From Saprospiraceae bacterium (GTDB lineage Bacteria > Bacteroidota > Bacteroidia > Chitinophagales > Saprospiraceae), in NCBI GenBank assembly GCA_017985675.1, contig JAGNXB010000007.1:1-55547 (forward strand): a stretch of DNA of 55,547 nt, given 5' to 3'. Of the stretch, positions 24,928 to 33,954 are shown in pieces. The notes under the pieces are model-generated. The model ran no database searches, was not told the origin of the DNA, and saw only the letters and a list, made by a program, of their open reading frames with translations. Numbering within the stretch: position 1 is the stretch's first letter; each line of letters begins with the position of its first letter. The position numbers and the translations under genes are program-made.

Positions 24928-25566
24928 ATGAAAATGATGATCCGCATTCCGATGTTGTTACTTTCCGGCTTATTATTCGGTTTGATGGCTTGTGGCCAGG
25001 AAAAACCGGCCCCACAACCCGAGGTAGAGGTAACACTACCCGCCAAGGAAATACCCTTCCCGCCTGCGGTAAGTGATAATGTAGATCGGTCTGGTTACAA
25101 GGTGCGATCCTATGGCAAACACCCGATCCAGTTGGCGACGGATGTAAAGCTGATCGGCACCGGCGACCGGGTACCCGAAAACGCCCGTTCGTATATCGTC
25201 CTCAATGAAACGTGGTCCGGCAAGTCTGATGCAGACCTGCAACTTATTGTCAACATGGTTGAATACCAGCCTTCGGTAAAAGTGGATGTGCAGGCCATCT
25301 CCGATTTTGCGGTAGAGCAACTAAAGGCAGATGTGGCCGTGGCAGACTTAAAGTCCCGGAATACAACCCTTTCTATCCCCGGTGCGGCAACGGTCATTCG
25401 TGTTGATGGCACTTTATTCCGGGATGGGTTGATTCACTATTGGTTTTTGGTGACGGTCGGTGAGGGCCAGCACATGTGGCAAATAACCGGGATTTACCCG
25501 GAGACCAATAAGGTTGGTCCCGGTGATGCGGAGGCTATCATTCAATCGATCAAGGTATTGCCTTAG
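24928..25566 (+). CDS. Hypothetical lipoprotein
   Basis: 212 residues with a lipoprotein signal (hydrophobic LLLSGLLFGLMAC, then GQEKPAPQPE). The soluble part alternates short strands and one helix (SDFAVEQLKADVAVADL) and ends VGPGDAEAIIQSIKVLP. This resembles small Bacteroidota lipoproteins of the PsbP/DUF1795-like fold, but I cannot name a family. Start chosen at the ATG giving the signal peptide. It follows the topoisomerase gene by 27 bases and may be read from the same transcript. Confidence 0.7.
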   Translation: MKMMIRIPMLLLSGLLFGLMACGQEKPAPQPEVEVTLPAKEIPFPPAVSDNVDRSGYKVRSYGKHPIQLATDVKLIGTGDRVPENARSYIVLNETWSGKSDADLQLIVNMVEYQPSVKVDVQAISDFAVEQLKADVAVADLKSRNTTLSIPGAATVIRVDGTLFRDGLIHYWFLVTVGEGQHMWQITGIYPETNKVGPGDAEAIIQSIKVLP

Positions 25567-25660
25567 ACCGGTAAAACGTCCTTTCGAATTACTTCACCAT
25601 TATCTAAATATTAGTTAATTGTGGAATGGAATGTTCAGAATTTTTCCAATACCTATTTGA

Positions 25661-25960
25661 ATCAAATCGCTTACATCACAGATAGAAAAAGCGACTAAAT
25701 TTTCACGTAACTGAAGCCTGAAGGGCTTCAATATGAATAGCCCCGGCTGCAACCCAGGGGATGAAAAAAACAAAAAATCAGCAACCCTGAGGAGTTGGAT
25801 AGACCTCCTTCTTTTAATTGGATCCAATCACTTACATCACAGATAGATATTGGGCTAAAAATTTCCGAAACTGAAGCCTGAAGGGCTTCAATTTTAGTAG
25901 CCCCGGGTGCAACCCGGGAGATGAAAAAAACAAAAAATCAGCAACCCTGAAGGGGTTGAA
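25661..25960. repeat. Direct duplicate of a ~138-bp hairpin repeat
   Basis: Copies at 25661-25798 and 25822-25960 share CTTACATCACAGATAGA, CTGAAGCCTGAAGGGCTTCA, a palindrome around AGCCCCGG-GCAACCC, and AAAAATCAGCAACCCTGA. CTGAAGCC-TGAA-GGGCTTCA and CCCGGGTGCAACCCGGG are hairpins. The remainder of 25567-26047 has no gene; GGCGAGCTGTTCGAGGAC at 25980-25997 recurs at 28401-28418. Confidence 0.75.
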
Positions 25961-26047
25961 CTATTAGCTTCATACTGAGGGCGAGCTGTTCGAGGACATT
26001 TTCCGCATAAACGAATAACCGAATACACGAATAAACCCAATAACCCC

Positions 26048-26980
26048 TTATTCGTCGACATGCACCAGGTGTCGAAACTGGGCTATCCGTTTGAGGATTT
26101 GCTCGGTATCCAGCTCGAGCAGTCGCTCGATGCTGAATTTTTCCACACAGAAGGAGGCCATGGCTGAGCCGTAGATGAGGGCACGTTTGAGATTTTCAAA
26201 ACTGTGGTCTTTAGTCTGGGCGATATAACCCAGCATCCCGCCAGCAAAGGTATCTCCGGCGCCGGTAGGATCAAACACATCCATCAGGGGCATAGCGGGG
26301 GCATAAAAGATATGCAGCTCATCGTCGTCTTTGTCTTTGGTAAAGAGGAGCGCGCCGTGTTCACCTTTTTTGATGACCAGGATATGGGGTCCCATGGTGA
26401 GGATGCGGGTAGCGGCTCGGACGAGGCTGTATTCTCCTGTCAATTGGCGGGCTTCTTCATCATTGATGGTCAGGAGATCCACGCGGGCGATGACGTCGAG
26501 GAGTTCTCCGAGGGCGCTATCCATCCAATAGTTCATCGTGTCCATGGCGATGAGTTTAGGCCTGGTCTTCATCTGGTCGAGGACGCGGGCCTGGACGGCG
26601 GGCGTCAGGTTGCCGAGCATCAGGTATTCGGCGGTGGTATAGTCTTCGGGGAGGACGGGATCGAAGGTAGCAAGGACATTGAGGTCGGTGACGAGGGTAT
26701 CACGTGTATTTAGATCGGCATGATAGCGACCGGCCCAATAGAAGGACTGTTCGCCTTTCCGGATTTGCAGGCCACTGAGGTCCACGCCCCTTCTGGTTAG
26801 TTCGTCGAGGGTTTCCTGGGGGAAGTCGTCGCCGATGACGGAAACGAGTCCGATGGGGCTGGTGAAGTAGGAGGCGGAAAGGCTGATATAGGTTGCTGCG
26901 CCGCCGACAACTTTCTCCACTTTGCCGTATGGCGTCTCAATAGAATCAAAGGCTACGGTGCCTACGAGCACTAGGGACAT
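26048..26980 (-). CDS. PfkB-family carbohydrate/nucleoside kinase
   Basis: 310 residues of the ribokinase-like fold: N-terminal LVLVGTVAFDSIETPYG, the GGAATYISLSASYF substrate segment (26-39), and the C-terminal anion-hole motif DPTGAGDTFAGG (237-248) with catalytic Asp243. It transfers ATP phosphate to a sugar or nucleoside; the substrate is not clear. The gene is monocistronic, divergent from tRNA-Asn. The intergenic run TTTTTACTTTTTTTTC upstream on the plus strand carries only a near-match promoter (AATCTTTG on the minus strand). Confidence 0.92.
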   Translation of the reverse strand: MSLVLVGTVAFDSIETPYGKVEKVVGGAATYISLSASYFTSPIGLVSVIGDDFPQETLDELTRRGVDLSGLQIRKGEQSFYWAGRYHADLNTRDTLVTDLNVLATFDPVLPEDYTTAEYLMLGNLTPAVQARVLDQMKTRPKLIAMDTMNYWMDSALGELLDVIARVDLLTINDEEARQLTGEYSLVRAATRILTMGPHILVIKKGEHGALLFTKDKDDDELHIFYAPAMPLMDVFDPTGAGDTFAGGMLGYIAQTKDHSFENLKRALIYGSAMASFCVEKFSIERLLELDTEQILKRIAQFRHLVHVDE

Positions 26981-27032
26981 ATGTTTTTACTTTTTTTTCA
27001 GGTCAAAGATTGCACTTTTTGAGTGAATAGTA

Positions 27033-27040
27033 TACCTTTG
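27033..27040 (+). promoter_or_regulatory. -7 box (TACCTTTG) for tRNA-Asn
   Basis: TATACCTTTG precedes the tRNA 5' end by 19 bases. Altered copies of the same box precede both tRNA-derived repeats: TATACCCTTTG at 27170-27180 (one C added) and TACCTTTT at 27324-27331. Confidence 0.6.
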
Positions 27041-27059
27041 CCACGCTTTAACGCCAACT

Positions 27060-27133
27060 GCCTTAGTAGCTCAGCCGGTTAGAGCGGCGGACTGTTAATC
27101 CGTAGGTCGTAGGTTCGAGTCCTACCTGAGGCG
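27060..27133 (+). tRNA. tRNA-Asn (GTT)
   Basis: A full cloverleaf is visible: acceptor GCCTTAG pairs with CTGAGGC (one G-T), D arm GCTC/GAGC, anticodon stem GCGGA/TCCGT with loop CTGTTAA (anticodon GTT), variable AGGTC, T arm GTAGG-TTCGAGT-CCTAC, discriminator G. CCA is not encoded. A terminator follows within 4 bases. Confidence 0.95.
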
Positions 27134-27136
27134 CAA

Positions 27137-27169
27137 AGGGTCCTGAATGAACGTTCAGGGCCCTTTTTG
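27137..27169 (+). terminator. Intrinsic terminator of tRNA-Asn
   Basis: The 11-bp stem AGGGTCCTGAA/TTCAGGGCCCT (one G-T) with a 6-base loop is followed by TTTTG. The identical hairpin is repeated at 27289-27320 and 27443-27475 after the two tRNA-derived repeats. Confidence 0.85.
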
Positions 27170-27321
27170 TATACCCTTTGCATCTCTCAAGAGACAAAGC
27201 TCAACCGGTTAGAGCGGTCCCGCACGCGTGCGGGATTAATCCGTAGGTCGTGGTTCTTCCGCTGACTAGCGGAATACCTCAGGCGCAAAGGGTCCTGAAT
27301 GAACGTTCAGGGCCCTTTTTG
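27170..27321 (+). pseudogene. tRNA-Asn-derived repeat unit 1 with two inserted hairpins
   Basis: A duplicate of the whole tRNA-Asn transcription unit: promoter-like TATACCCTTTG, D-arm sequence GCTCAACCGGTTAGAGCGG from 27199, TTAATCCGTAGGTCGT, GAGGCGC-like end, and the terminator hairpin. The 5' acceptor is lost. The left half of the anticodon arm is replaced by the perfect palindrome CCCGCACGCGTGCGGG (27219-27234) and the T loop by TTCCGCTGACTAGCGGAA (27257-27274), so it cannot be a working tRNA. Confidence 0.85.
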
Positions 27322-27475
27322 TTTACCTTTTCATCACTCTACTACATACAGGGCTCAACCGGTTAGAGCGGTCCCGCACGCGTGCGGGATTAATCCGTAG
27401 GTCGTGGTTCTTCCGCTGACTAGCGGAATGCCTGAGGCGCAAAGGGTCCTGAATGAACGTTCAGGGCCCTTTTTG
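27322..27475 (+). pseudogene. tRNA-Asn-derived repeat unit 2 with the same hairpins
   Basis: A second degenerate copy, nearly identical to unit 1: D-arm from 27353, palindrome CCCGCACGCGTGCGGG at 27373-27388, TTCCGCTGACTAGCGGAA at 27411-27428, then GCCTGAGGCGC and the terminator. The acceptor 3' strand matches the true tRNA better here (CTGAGGC) than in unit 1 (CTCAGGC), but no pairing 5' strand exists. Confidence 0.85.
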
Positions 27476-28823
27476 TTTGACAACTGGTAAGGGGTAAGGG
27501 GTGATGGGTAAGGGGCCAAAAAAAATGGTGAGCGGTGATGGGTAGGAGGTAAGGGGCCATTTAAATTACTTCAAAACATCCCCAACTCAAACCCTCCTTA
27601 CTCCATATGCGCCTTTGCGGTTATATTCTTTTGTAGAAGGTAGAAAGGTGAAAGTAGAAGGACTGATTGTAGAACTGTAGACCTTAACAGCTAGAACAAA
27701 GAACTTAGAACTCAGAATTCAGAATTTTAAACTTCGCGTCTTTGCGCCTTTGCGGTGACCTACCTCTTATTTTTTTCGAAATAACGCCTTAACCCAATAA
27801 CTCCCAACCACTTAGCGCCTTTGCGGTTATCTTCTTTTGTAGAAGGTAGTAACCATCCACAACATGTTGTTGAATTTGGAATAGCTAACTTGGAAATGGT
27901 GATTTTGTATTTGAAAATACGCTCTCACGTGGGGATTAGGCCTTGTGTCTGGCGGGTCGTCGGAAAAAGGTTATCGCCTTTGCCTGGCATCGCCTCATTC
28001 GCCGGCTGGGCTCGTTACTTTTTGTCTTGGCAAAAAGTAACCAAAAACCGCTGTCCTCGAAAGGCTCGCTGTTCTTTGAATAGAGGTTGGTATTTCATAT
28101 GCCTCGCGCAGGGGCGCTCGGTTCGCTCACCGAATGTCCACTGGACATTCGCCCTGCGGGTACGTGAGCTCATGCCGACCTGAGCTTCTTTTAGGCGGGT
28201 GGTCGTGGATAAGATTTAAGGTTATCGCAACCATTTGGAGAAGGTGGAATCGGTGGATCTTTTGCTATTTCTTGTAGATATTCCACAGAGCTTCACGTAA
28301 GCCTCGCGCGGAGCGCTCGGTTCGCTCATCGAATGTCCACTGGACATTCGTCCCCCTCGGGGCACATGAGCTCACCCGTACGGGTCGGTACGTACTGGGG
28401 GCGAGCTGTTCGAGGACGGTTTTCAAATACCAACTTAAACGAAAGATTGCCGGAAATACAACCTTAAATTGATGAAGGTTTTGGAAAACGCATCAAAATG
28501 AAATCTCACAAACAGTTGATAATCAATGTTCAAAAAAGTAGTTAGATAGGAGAAAGGTGAAAGTAGAAGGATGTAGAAAGTTGGTCTATAGACCTTAGCA
28601 GCTAGAACAAAGAACTTACTTATTGTCCTTTAGTATATCAACAGAAATTGTGGTCCTCGGTCCTCCGTCTTCGGTCATCCGTCCTCGGCCCTCGGTCCTC
28701 GGTCCGAAAACAAAGAACTTAGAACAAAGAACTTAGAACAAAGAACTCCTTCACCCTCGCCTCCTCAACTCCTCGACTCCTCCCCTCCTCGACGCCTCAA
28801 CTCCTCCATTCCCCCTTTATGTA
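27476..28823. repeat. 1.3-kb non-coding repeat region
   Basis: No convincing gene; the one longer frame (27821-28183) runs through repeats. Contents: TTTGCGCCTTTGCGGT and TTTTGTAGAAGGTAGAA copies (27610-27660, 27740-27850); a perfect 11-bp hairpin GTTACTTTTTG/CAAAAAGTAAC at 28014-28041; two copies (28101-28154 and 28295-28352) of the CGAATGTCCA/TGGACATTCG palindrome repeat found in tandem at 1-320, here inverted; GGCGAGCTGTTCGAGGAC at 28401; and AGAACTTAGAACAAAGAAC plus CTCGGTCCTCGGTC iterations up to the next gene. Confidence 0.75.
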
Positions 28824-28831
28824 TATATTTG
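28824..28831 (+). promoter_or_regulatory. -7 box (TATATTTG) for the dehydrogenase
   Basis: Exact TAnnTTTG. It ends 4 bases before the ATG at 28836, so the mRNA should be leaderless. Confidence 0.6.
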
Positions 28832-28835
28832 TTTC

Positions 28836-29816
28836 ATGACAACTATGATCGCATCCATCTACGAAAACTACGGCTCTCAGGAAGTACTGCAGGTAAAAAA
28901 AGCGCCAATGCCTGTTCCAAAAGATAACGAGCTGCTGATCCGTGTCCGGGCGACAACGGTGAACCGGACGGATTGTGCAATGCTTCGGGCCAAGCCTTTC
29001 ATCATGCGTTTTTTTACGGGTCTCTTCAAACCCAAAAAACCGACCCTGGGAACGGACTTTGCCGGAGAGATAGAGGCTGTGGGCAAAGACGTAAAAACAT
29101 TCAAAGTGGGCGATAGGGTATTTGGATTGGATGACAATGGGCTGCAGTCGCAAGCTCAGTATATGACCATAGCCGAAGACAAGGCTATAACCCTCATGCC
29201 TGCCAACCTGACATTTGCCAAGGCCGCGGCAAGTATGGAAGGCGCCCATTATGCGTACAATTTTTTAAATAAACTTTCACTCGCACCCGGGCAGAAGGTA
29301 CTTGTAAATGGCGCAACCGGTGCTATAGGCTCAGCAGCCGTCCAATTTTTAGTCTATCAGGGAATCGACGTAACCGCAGTGTGCAACACGGAGAATCTGG
29401 ATCTGGTAAAAAAACTTGGCGCCAGCAAGGTCATTGATTATAATCGCGTCGATTTTACATTGATGGGGGGAGAATACGACGCCATTTTTGATGCCGTGGG
29501 CAAAAGTTCGTTTGGCAAATGCAAACCACTATTGCAACCGGGAGGCATATACGTTTCGTCTGAATTGGGCGAAATGATACAGAATCCACTCCTGGCATTA
29601 ACTACCCCTTTGACTGGCGGGAAAAAAGTCATTTTTCCAATACCGTATGATTGCAAAAGGAGCCTACTTTTTATCAAAGACCGCCTGGAAGATAACACAT
29701 TTAATCCTGTAATTGACAGGTCTTATAAATTGGATCACATTGCGGAAGCGTATAAATATGTGCTTCGCGGTGAAAAAATTGGAAATGTGGTTATTGATTA
29801 TGATTTGGAGAAATAA
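28836..29816 (+). CDS. Medium-chain NAD(P)-dependent dehydrogenase / quinone reductase
   Basis: 326 residues of the medium-chain dehydrogenase/reductase superfamily: GroES-like N-terminal half with RVRATTVNRTDCAMLRAKPF and GTDFAGEIEAVGKDVKTFKVGDRVFG, then a Rossmann half with the nucleotide-binding VNGATGAIGSAAVQFLV and the GGIYVSS segment. The zinc-ligand pattern of classical alcohol dehydrogenases is absent, so it fits the zinc-free quinone oxidoreductase/enoyl reductase branch. Substrate unknown. It is monocistronic, with its promoter box directly at the ATG. Confidence 0.9.
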   Translation: MTTMIASIYENYGSQEVLQVKKAPMPVPKDNELLIRVRATTVNRTDCAMLRAKPFIMRFFTGLFKPKKPTLGTDFAGEIEAVGKDVKTFKVGDRVFGLDDNGLQSQAQYMTIAEDKAITLMPANLTFAKAAASMEGAHYAYNFLNKLSLAPGQKVLVNGATGAIGSAAVQFLVYQGIDVTAVCNTENLDLVKKLGASKVIDYNRVDFTLMGGEYDAIFDAVGKSSFGKCKPLLQPGGIYVSSELGEMIQNPLLALTTPLTGGKKVIFPIPYDCKRSLLFIKDRLEDNTFNPVIDRSYKLDHIAEAYKYVLRGEKIGNVVIDYDLEK

Positions 29817-29882
29817 ACCTTCAATAAATATTTTTAAATAAATAGTGATTGCGTCTAAAACTTTTTAAATAAAATTAGTTCA

Positions 29883-30365
29883 TTGGAAAAAACACACCAC
29901 TATAAGACAACAATACTCTGGACGGGCAACACAGGATCCGGAACCAAAACCTACACCTCCTACAATAGGAACCATACCGTCGCTATTAATAACAAAGAGC
30001 CTATTTTATGTTCATCAGACCCCTCATTTAGGGGAGACATAACAAGGCATAATCCGGAAGAGTTATTCCTTGCTTCATTATCATCCTGCCATATGTTATG
30101 GTATTTACACCTTTGCGCAGATAACCATATTATTGTATTAGATTACAGAGACAATGCGATTGGCACTATGATTGAATCAGCAGTGGGTGGGCATTTTACA
30201 GAGGTTGTATTAAATCCAATTGTAACCATAGCAGATGGAAACCAACAATCATTGGCTAATGAACTACACAAGAAAGCGAATCAGTTTTGCTTCATTGCCA
30301 ACTCATGCAATTTTCCGGTTCATCATAATCCAACAATCCTGGTATCACCATCCATTGCTGATTAG
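29883..30365 (+). CDS. OsmC/Ohr-family peroxide-reducing protein
   Basis: 160 residues matching the OsmC fold: SSDPSFRGDITRHNPEELFLASLSSCHMLWYLHLCAD (split over residues 40-80) carries the first catalytic Cys in the LASLSSCH motif, and the C-terminal AN(S)CNFPV segment near 142 carries the second. The pair reduces organic hydroperoxides with thiol turnover. The start is a TTG: the next Met (MLWYLH) would remove the first catalytic Cys, so the TTG frame is required. The gene lies 66 bases after the dehydrogenase in an A+T-rich gap. Confidence 0.85.
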   Translation: MEKTHHYKTTILWTGNTGSGTKTYTSYNRNHTVAINNKEPILCSSDPSFRGDITRHNPEELFLASLSSCHMLWYLHLCADNHIIVLDYRDNAIGTMIESAVGGHFTEVVLNPIVTIADGNQQSLANELHKKANQFCFIANSCNFPVHHNPTILVSPSIAD

Positions 30366-31100
30366 GAATATAAAAATCCGTTTTAATAACAGCACAAATT
30401 ATACGTGCATTCCGATAATGAAGCTAGTCGCTAAATAAAAAGCGGTATCACATGTTACATAAAGATGCCGCTCCACATTTTTAAATCCAAAAAATTGGTA
30501 AACAATAGTTAAGAAATAAATTAAACTGGACTTAACCAGGGATTTTTACCAGATCTATTTGACAAGAAACAAAATATGATTTGAATATTTATTCAATGAA
30601 CAAGTAGCTGAAATTTCCCAGCCCCCGTAAAGAAAAAACGTCTTTGTCATTAGGAGAATTGGTCTGGAAACTATCCTAAAAAAATGATTAATCTTTATTG
30701 ACTAGTATCCACAACTAGGTAAACTCCTCCATGGAGACACACTCAACATCTCTAATCACTCAAAAACCTAACACACAAAAACAATAAATCCCTCCCGATT
30801 AGCATTTCCACATTATAGGCATTTCGAATGCCTGAAAATGGTCCCTCGCACTTTTGGACTTCCCCCACAGACATAATAAGGATTGTCCTGCATCCTTAAA
30901 AATATTTACACTCAGGCAGCGTTGAGGATGCACAACATCTCTTTTGGGTACGAATATTTACTGCCTTCATTACACTATTGCATTGTTTACAATATTGAAC
31001 CTTCCCCGGAAAGATCGATCCGAAAGACGATTGCAATATCTTCTGTGACAGTTTTAGATTTTGTTGCAATACCCATTTAGTCATCCGTAATTTGCCTATT
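30366..31100. other. A+T-rich intergenic stretch without a gene
   Basis: No supported gene on either strand. One short perfect hairpin, AGGCATT-TCG-AATGCCT, lies at 30817-30833 without a T run. GTAATTTG at 31087-31094 is a near-match to the -7 consensus (one base short), placed 6 bases before the ATG of the next gene. Confidence 0.6.
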
Positions 31101-33161
31101 ATGTATTATTATGCTTTTTTTTGCCTTTGGCTAAGTACAACACTCCCCGTTTTCCTGTATGCACAGCATTCGCCCACTGATGTGGCTGTAGAAGGTGGGG
31201 TTTATGGGGACACGCATTCTTTGGAATCTCACCCCTGTATTACGGATGCCGAATATCAACTTCTCGAGCAACGATGCAAGTGGAATAACAACTTAATTGG
31301 GCTTCCTGACAGACTTGAAGATGGTCAGGTCATTACGTCCCTATTGTGGCCGGTAAAAGCAGCCAATGGACTGACCGATTGTTCCTTTTTCCATATTAGT
31401 GCATTTGTCGATCAGGATAAAGCTACCGGAATGATTAAGGACTACAATTGTGGCACCAAGACCTATGATGGTCATCGTGGAACGGATATAGCTTTATTTC
31501 CTTTTCGGTTTATAAAAATGAACAATGATCAGGTCCAGGTTGTAGCTGCTGCAGGCGGTACTATTTTAGACAAGGTGGATGGCAATTTTGATAAAAATTG
31601 TGGCGTCAATGCGCTACAGGCAAACTACATTGTAATCGGACATGTGGATGGCTCAAGAGCACTCTATTTTCACATGAAAAAAAACTCTATCACACCTAAG
31701 GCAGTCGGCGAGATGGTTTTAGCAGGCGAGTATTTAGGTGTGGTTGGCAGTTCGGGTAATTCCTCTGGCCCACATCTCCATTTCGAAGTGTGGAGCGGTA
31801 GTACAGTAGAGACCCGAATTGATCCTTTTTCAGGGGGATGTAACACTTTAAATACTAATTCCTGGTGGATCTCTCAGCTGCCATACCTCGAGCCCGAGAT
31901 TGCAAAAGCATCGGTGCATACCGGGGATATATTGGTCCCTCCTTGTCCAGAGACGGAGACTTCAAACCTACGGTCATGTTTTGTCATGCCATTCCAGGCT
32001 GTTGGATTACCAGCCGGAAACGCGAAATTTTATATGTTTTTAAAAAATGAAACCGCCGGCCTTCAGGCCACTTTACGCATCCTTAAACCGGATGGTTCCG
32101 TTTTCTCAAGTTGGTCTCACACCAGTTCGAATAATTATGGAACCAGTTATTGGGCCTGGACAAAACTATTGCCCACAACACCAGGCACCTACACCTTTGA
32201 AATCCAATATAATGGTAAAACCTGTTCCACTTCATTTGACATGCTGGACGCAGCTATTACTGTACCTGGACCAACAGTTATATGCGAAGGTGATTCGCTT
32301 TTATTGAAAGCAAGTACTGCCCATGGATATAAATGGAGTTCAGGAGACACAACCCAAAGTATTTATGCGAAGCTACCCGGCGTTTATAATGTCACTATAT
32401 CCAGCTCGCACGGATGCACCGAAGCAGCGATTCCGGTCATGGTCTCGAGTTTGCCTTTACCTGATGCGGAAATTACGATTAATGGGTCAACAGCGATATG
32501 CCCGGAGGATAGCGTACAGCTTATAGCAAATCCTGCAAGCACCTACCTGTGGAATACAGGTGCTACCACGCAAGGTATAACTATTCATTTACCTGGAAAT
32601 TATACGGTGACAGTGACAGGACAGAATGGCTGCAAAGCAGTTTCTGACAAGATTGTCATTCAGCAATTGGTGCCAATTCATGGTCTTCATATCGTATTGC
32701 TGGGGGATAGTTTAAGATCCCCTTATGATGATCCCAATTATTGGTATCTGGCTGGTAATTTTAATTCGGTTGACACTGGCAAGGTAGTGTCCTGCGATCA
32801 GGATGGTGGATATATTGTTTCAGGTATTGATATGCAGGGATGTCGGGCATATAGTGATACATTATTCCAGAATTGTGTCATGTCGGCCACGGATAATGAT
32901 GTAACAATGGGAATAATTCAAGTATTTCCCAACCCAACCTATGACGTCATTTATTTGCAAGGATCTAATTTGCCGAATGGGAATTATCACTATTCATTAA
33001 ATAACGCTTTGGGCCAAATCTGTCTTTCAGGTAGGCATTCGGTTGTTGAAAATCAATTGGGCATAAGTTTAAGATTGACTTCGCTTTCACAAGGTATGTA
33101 TATCCTAAAAGTGGAATCAACAGGAATGATTTACACTATCCCGATATCTAAAATAGACTAA
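31101..33161 (+). CDS. Secreted M23 metallopeptidase with T9SS sorting domain
   Basis: 686 residues from the ATG at 31101, which begins the signal peptide (MYYYAFFCLWLSTTLPVFLYAQ). The LytM/M23 domain (about 85-235) has the zinc motif GHRGTD (HxxxD) and the catalytic HLHFEVW after SSGNSSGP; such enzymes cut peptide cross-links of peptidoglycan or other glycyl peptides. Two Ig-like PKD-style repeats follow (VICEGDSLLLKAS...YKWSSGDTTQS and AICPEDSVQLIAN...YLWNTGATTQG), then a T9SS type A tail (IQVFPNPTYDVIYLQG ... LSQGMYILKVES). It is a surface or secreted hydrolase exported by the type IX system. Confidence 0.93.
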   Translation: MYYYAFFCLWLSTTLPVFLYAQHSPTDVAVEGGVYGDTHSLESHPCITDAEYQLLEQRCKWNNNLIGLPDRLEDGQVITSLLWPVKAANGLTDCSFFHISAFVDQDKATGMIKDYNCGTKTYDGHRGTDIALFPFRFIKMNNDQVQVVAAAGGTILDKVDGNFDKNCGVNALQANYIVIGHVDGSRALYFHMKKNSITPKAVGEMVLAGEYLGVVGSSGNSSGPHLHFEVWSGSTVETRIDPFSGGCNTLNTNSWWISQLPYLEPEIAKASVHTGDILVPPCPETETSNLRSCFVMPFQAVGLPAGNAKFYMFLKNETAGLQATLRILKPDGSVFSSWSHTSSNNYGTSYWAWTKLLPTTPGTYTFEIQYNGKTCSTSFDMLDAAITVPGPTVICEGDSLLLKASTAHGYKWSSGDTTQSIYAKLPGVYNVTISSSHGCTEAAIPVMVSSLPLPDAEITINGSTAICPEDSVQLIANPASTYLWNTGATTQGITIHLPGNYTVTVTGQNGCKAVSDKIVIQQLVPIHGLHIVLLGDSLRSPYDDPNYWYLAGNFNSVDTGKVVSCDQDGGYIVSGIDMQGCRAYSDTLFQNCVMSATDNDVTMGIIQVFPNPTYDVIYLQGSNLPNGNYHYSLNNALGQICLSGRHSVVENQLGISLRLTSLSQGMYILKVESTGMIYTIPISKID

Positions 33162-33267
33162 TACATCAATCTTGTGCTACACAAATAAGACAGGTAAAGG
33201 TCATTGCATTAATTCTATCTTGTGCCTGATTCGTTTTAATACTTCTATTCGTTCTACTATTCTTCAA

Positions 33268-33954
33268 ATGAAGTGTAAAATCATATTGGTACTAAGCCTC
33301 ATTTTTTATCTGGGAATAAGCTTGTCTGCTCAGGATTCAAAAACGGGCAATTGGTTTGTTTATTTTGGCAATCAGGCCATCAACCCCAAGTGGAACTGGT
33401 GGAATGAGGTGCAGTATCGCAATTATAATTTTGTAGGAGATCTCCAGCAACTTTTACTTCGCACTGGTTTAGGAATCAATTTGTCGCCCAACAACAATAA
33501 CCTATTATTAGGATATGGTTATATCCATTCAGAAAGATACGGTTCAACATCAATGGATAAAATAAGTTCTGCCGAACACCGCCTTTATCAACAATTCACC
33601 ACCCGGCAATCTTTTAATCGTATATATATTCAACACCGTTATCGCATAGAGGAGCGTTTTTTGACGGATGATTTCCAAATGCGATTCCGGTATTTTTTAG
33701 CATTAAATATACCCTTGACCAGCAAAACCATGTCTCCACAAACGTTTTATTTGTCCGTTTATAATGAATCGTTTATCAATGGCCAAAAACCTTTATTTGA
33801 TCGCAACCGGCTCTACGGCGCACTTGGATATGTAATCAATAATGACCTGAAACTTGAAGCAGGCTTTATGGCTCAAACATTGGAAACCAGCAATCGCAAT
33901 CAGTTTCAGCTGGTTCTTTTTAATAATATACCGCTATTTTATGGCAAGGGGTAA
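33268..33954 (+). CDS. DUF2490 outer-membrane beta-barrel protein
   Basis: 228 residues with signal peptide MKCKIILVLSLIFYLGISLSAQ, then a barrel of amphipathic strands with W- and Y-rich turns (TGNWFVYFGNQ, KWNWWNEVQYRNY, YIQHRYRIEERFL, DRNRLYGALGYVIN), typical of DUF2490, and a terminal aromatic strand. Function unknown. I chose the ATG at 33268 because it begins the signal peptide; a TTG 96 bases upstream adds only non-signal residues. It lies 106 bases after the peptidase, possibly in the same transcript. Confidence 0.85.
   Translation: MKCKIILVLSLIFYLGISLSAQDSKTGNWFVYFGNQAINPKWNWWNEVQYRNYNFVGDLQQLLLRTGLGINLSPNNNNLLLGYGYIHSERYGSTSMDKISSAEHRLYQQFTTRQSFNRIYIQHRYRIEERFLTDDFQMRFRYFLALNIPLTSKTMSPQTFYLSVYNESFINGQKPLFDRNRLYGALGYVINNDLKLEAGFMAQTLETSNRNQFQLVLFNNIPLFYGKG

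Noticed and set aside
27170..27475. Two further functional tRNA genes after tRNA-Asn
   Set aside because: The 5' acceptor strand is missing, and the anticodon loop and T loop are replaced by palindromes, so no cloverleaf can form.
27821..28183. 120-residue plus-strand reading frame
   Set aside because: It runs through a spacer repeat, the GTTACTTTTTG hairpin and a palindrome repeat; composition is not protein-like and there is no promoter box or relative.
30883..31084. Small frames on both strands before the M23 peptidase
   Set aside because: Short, overlapping each other on opposite strands, no family resemblance and no start signals.
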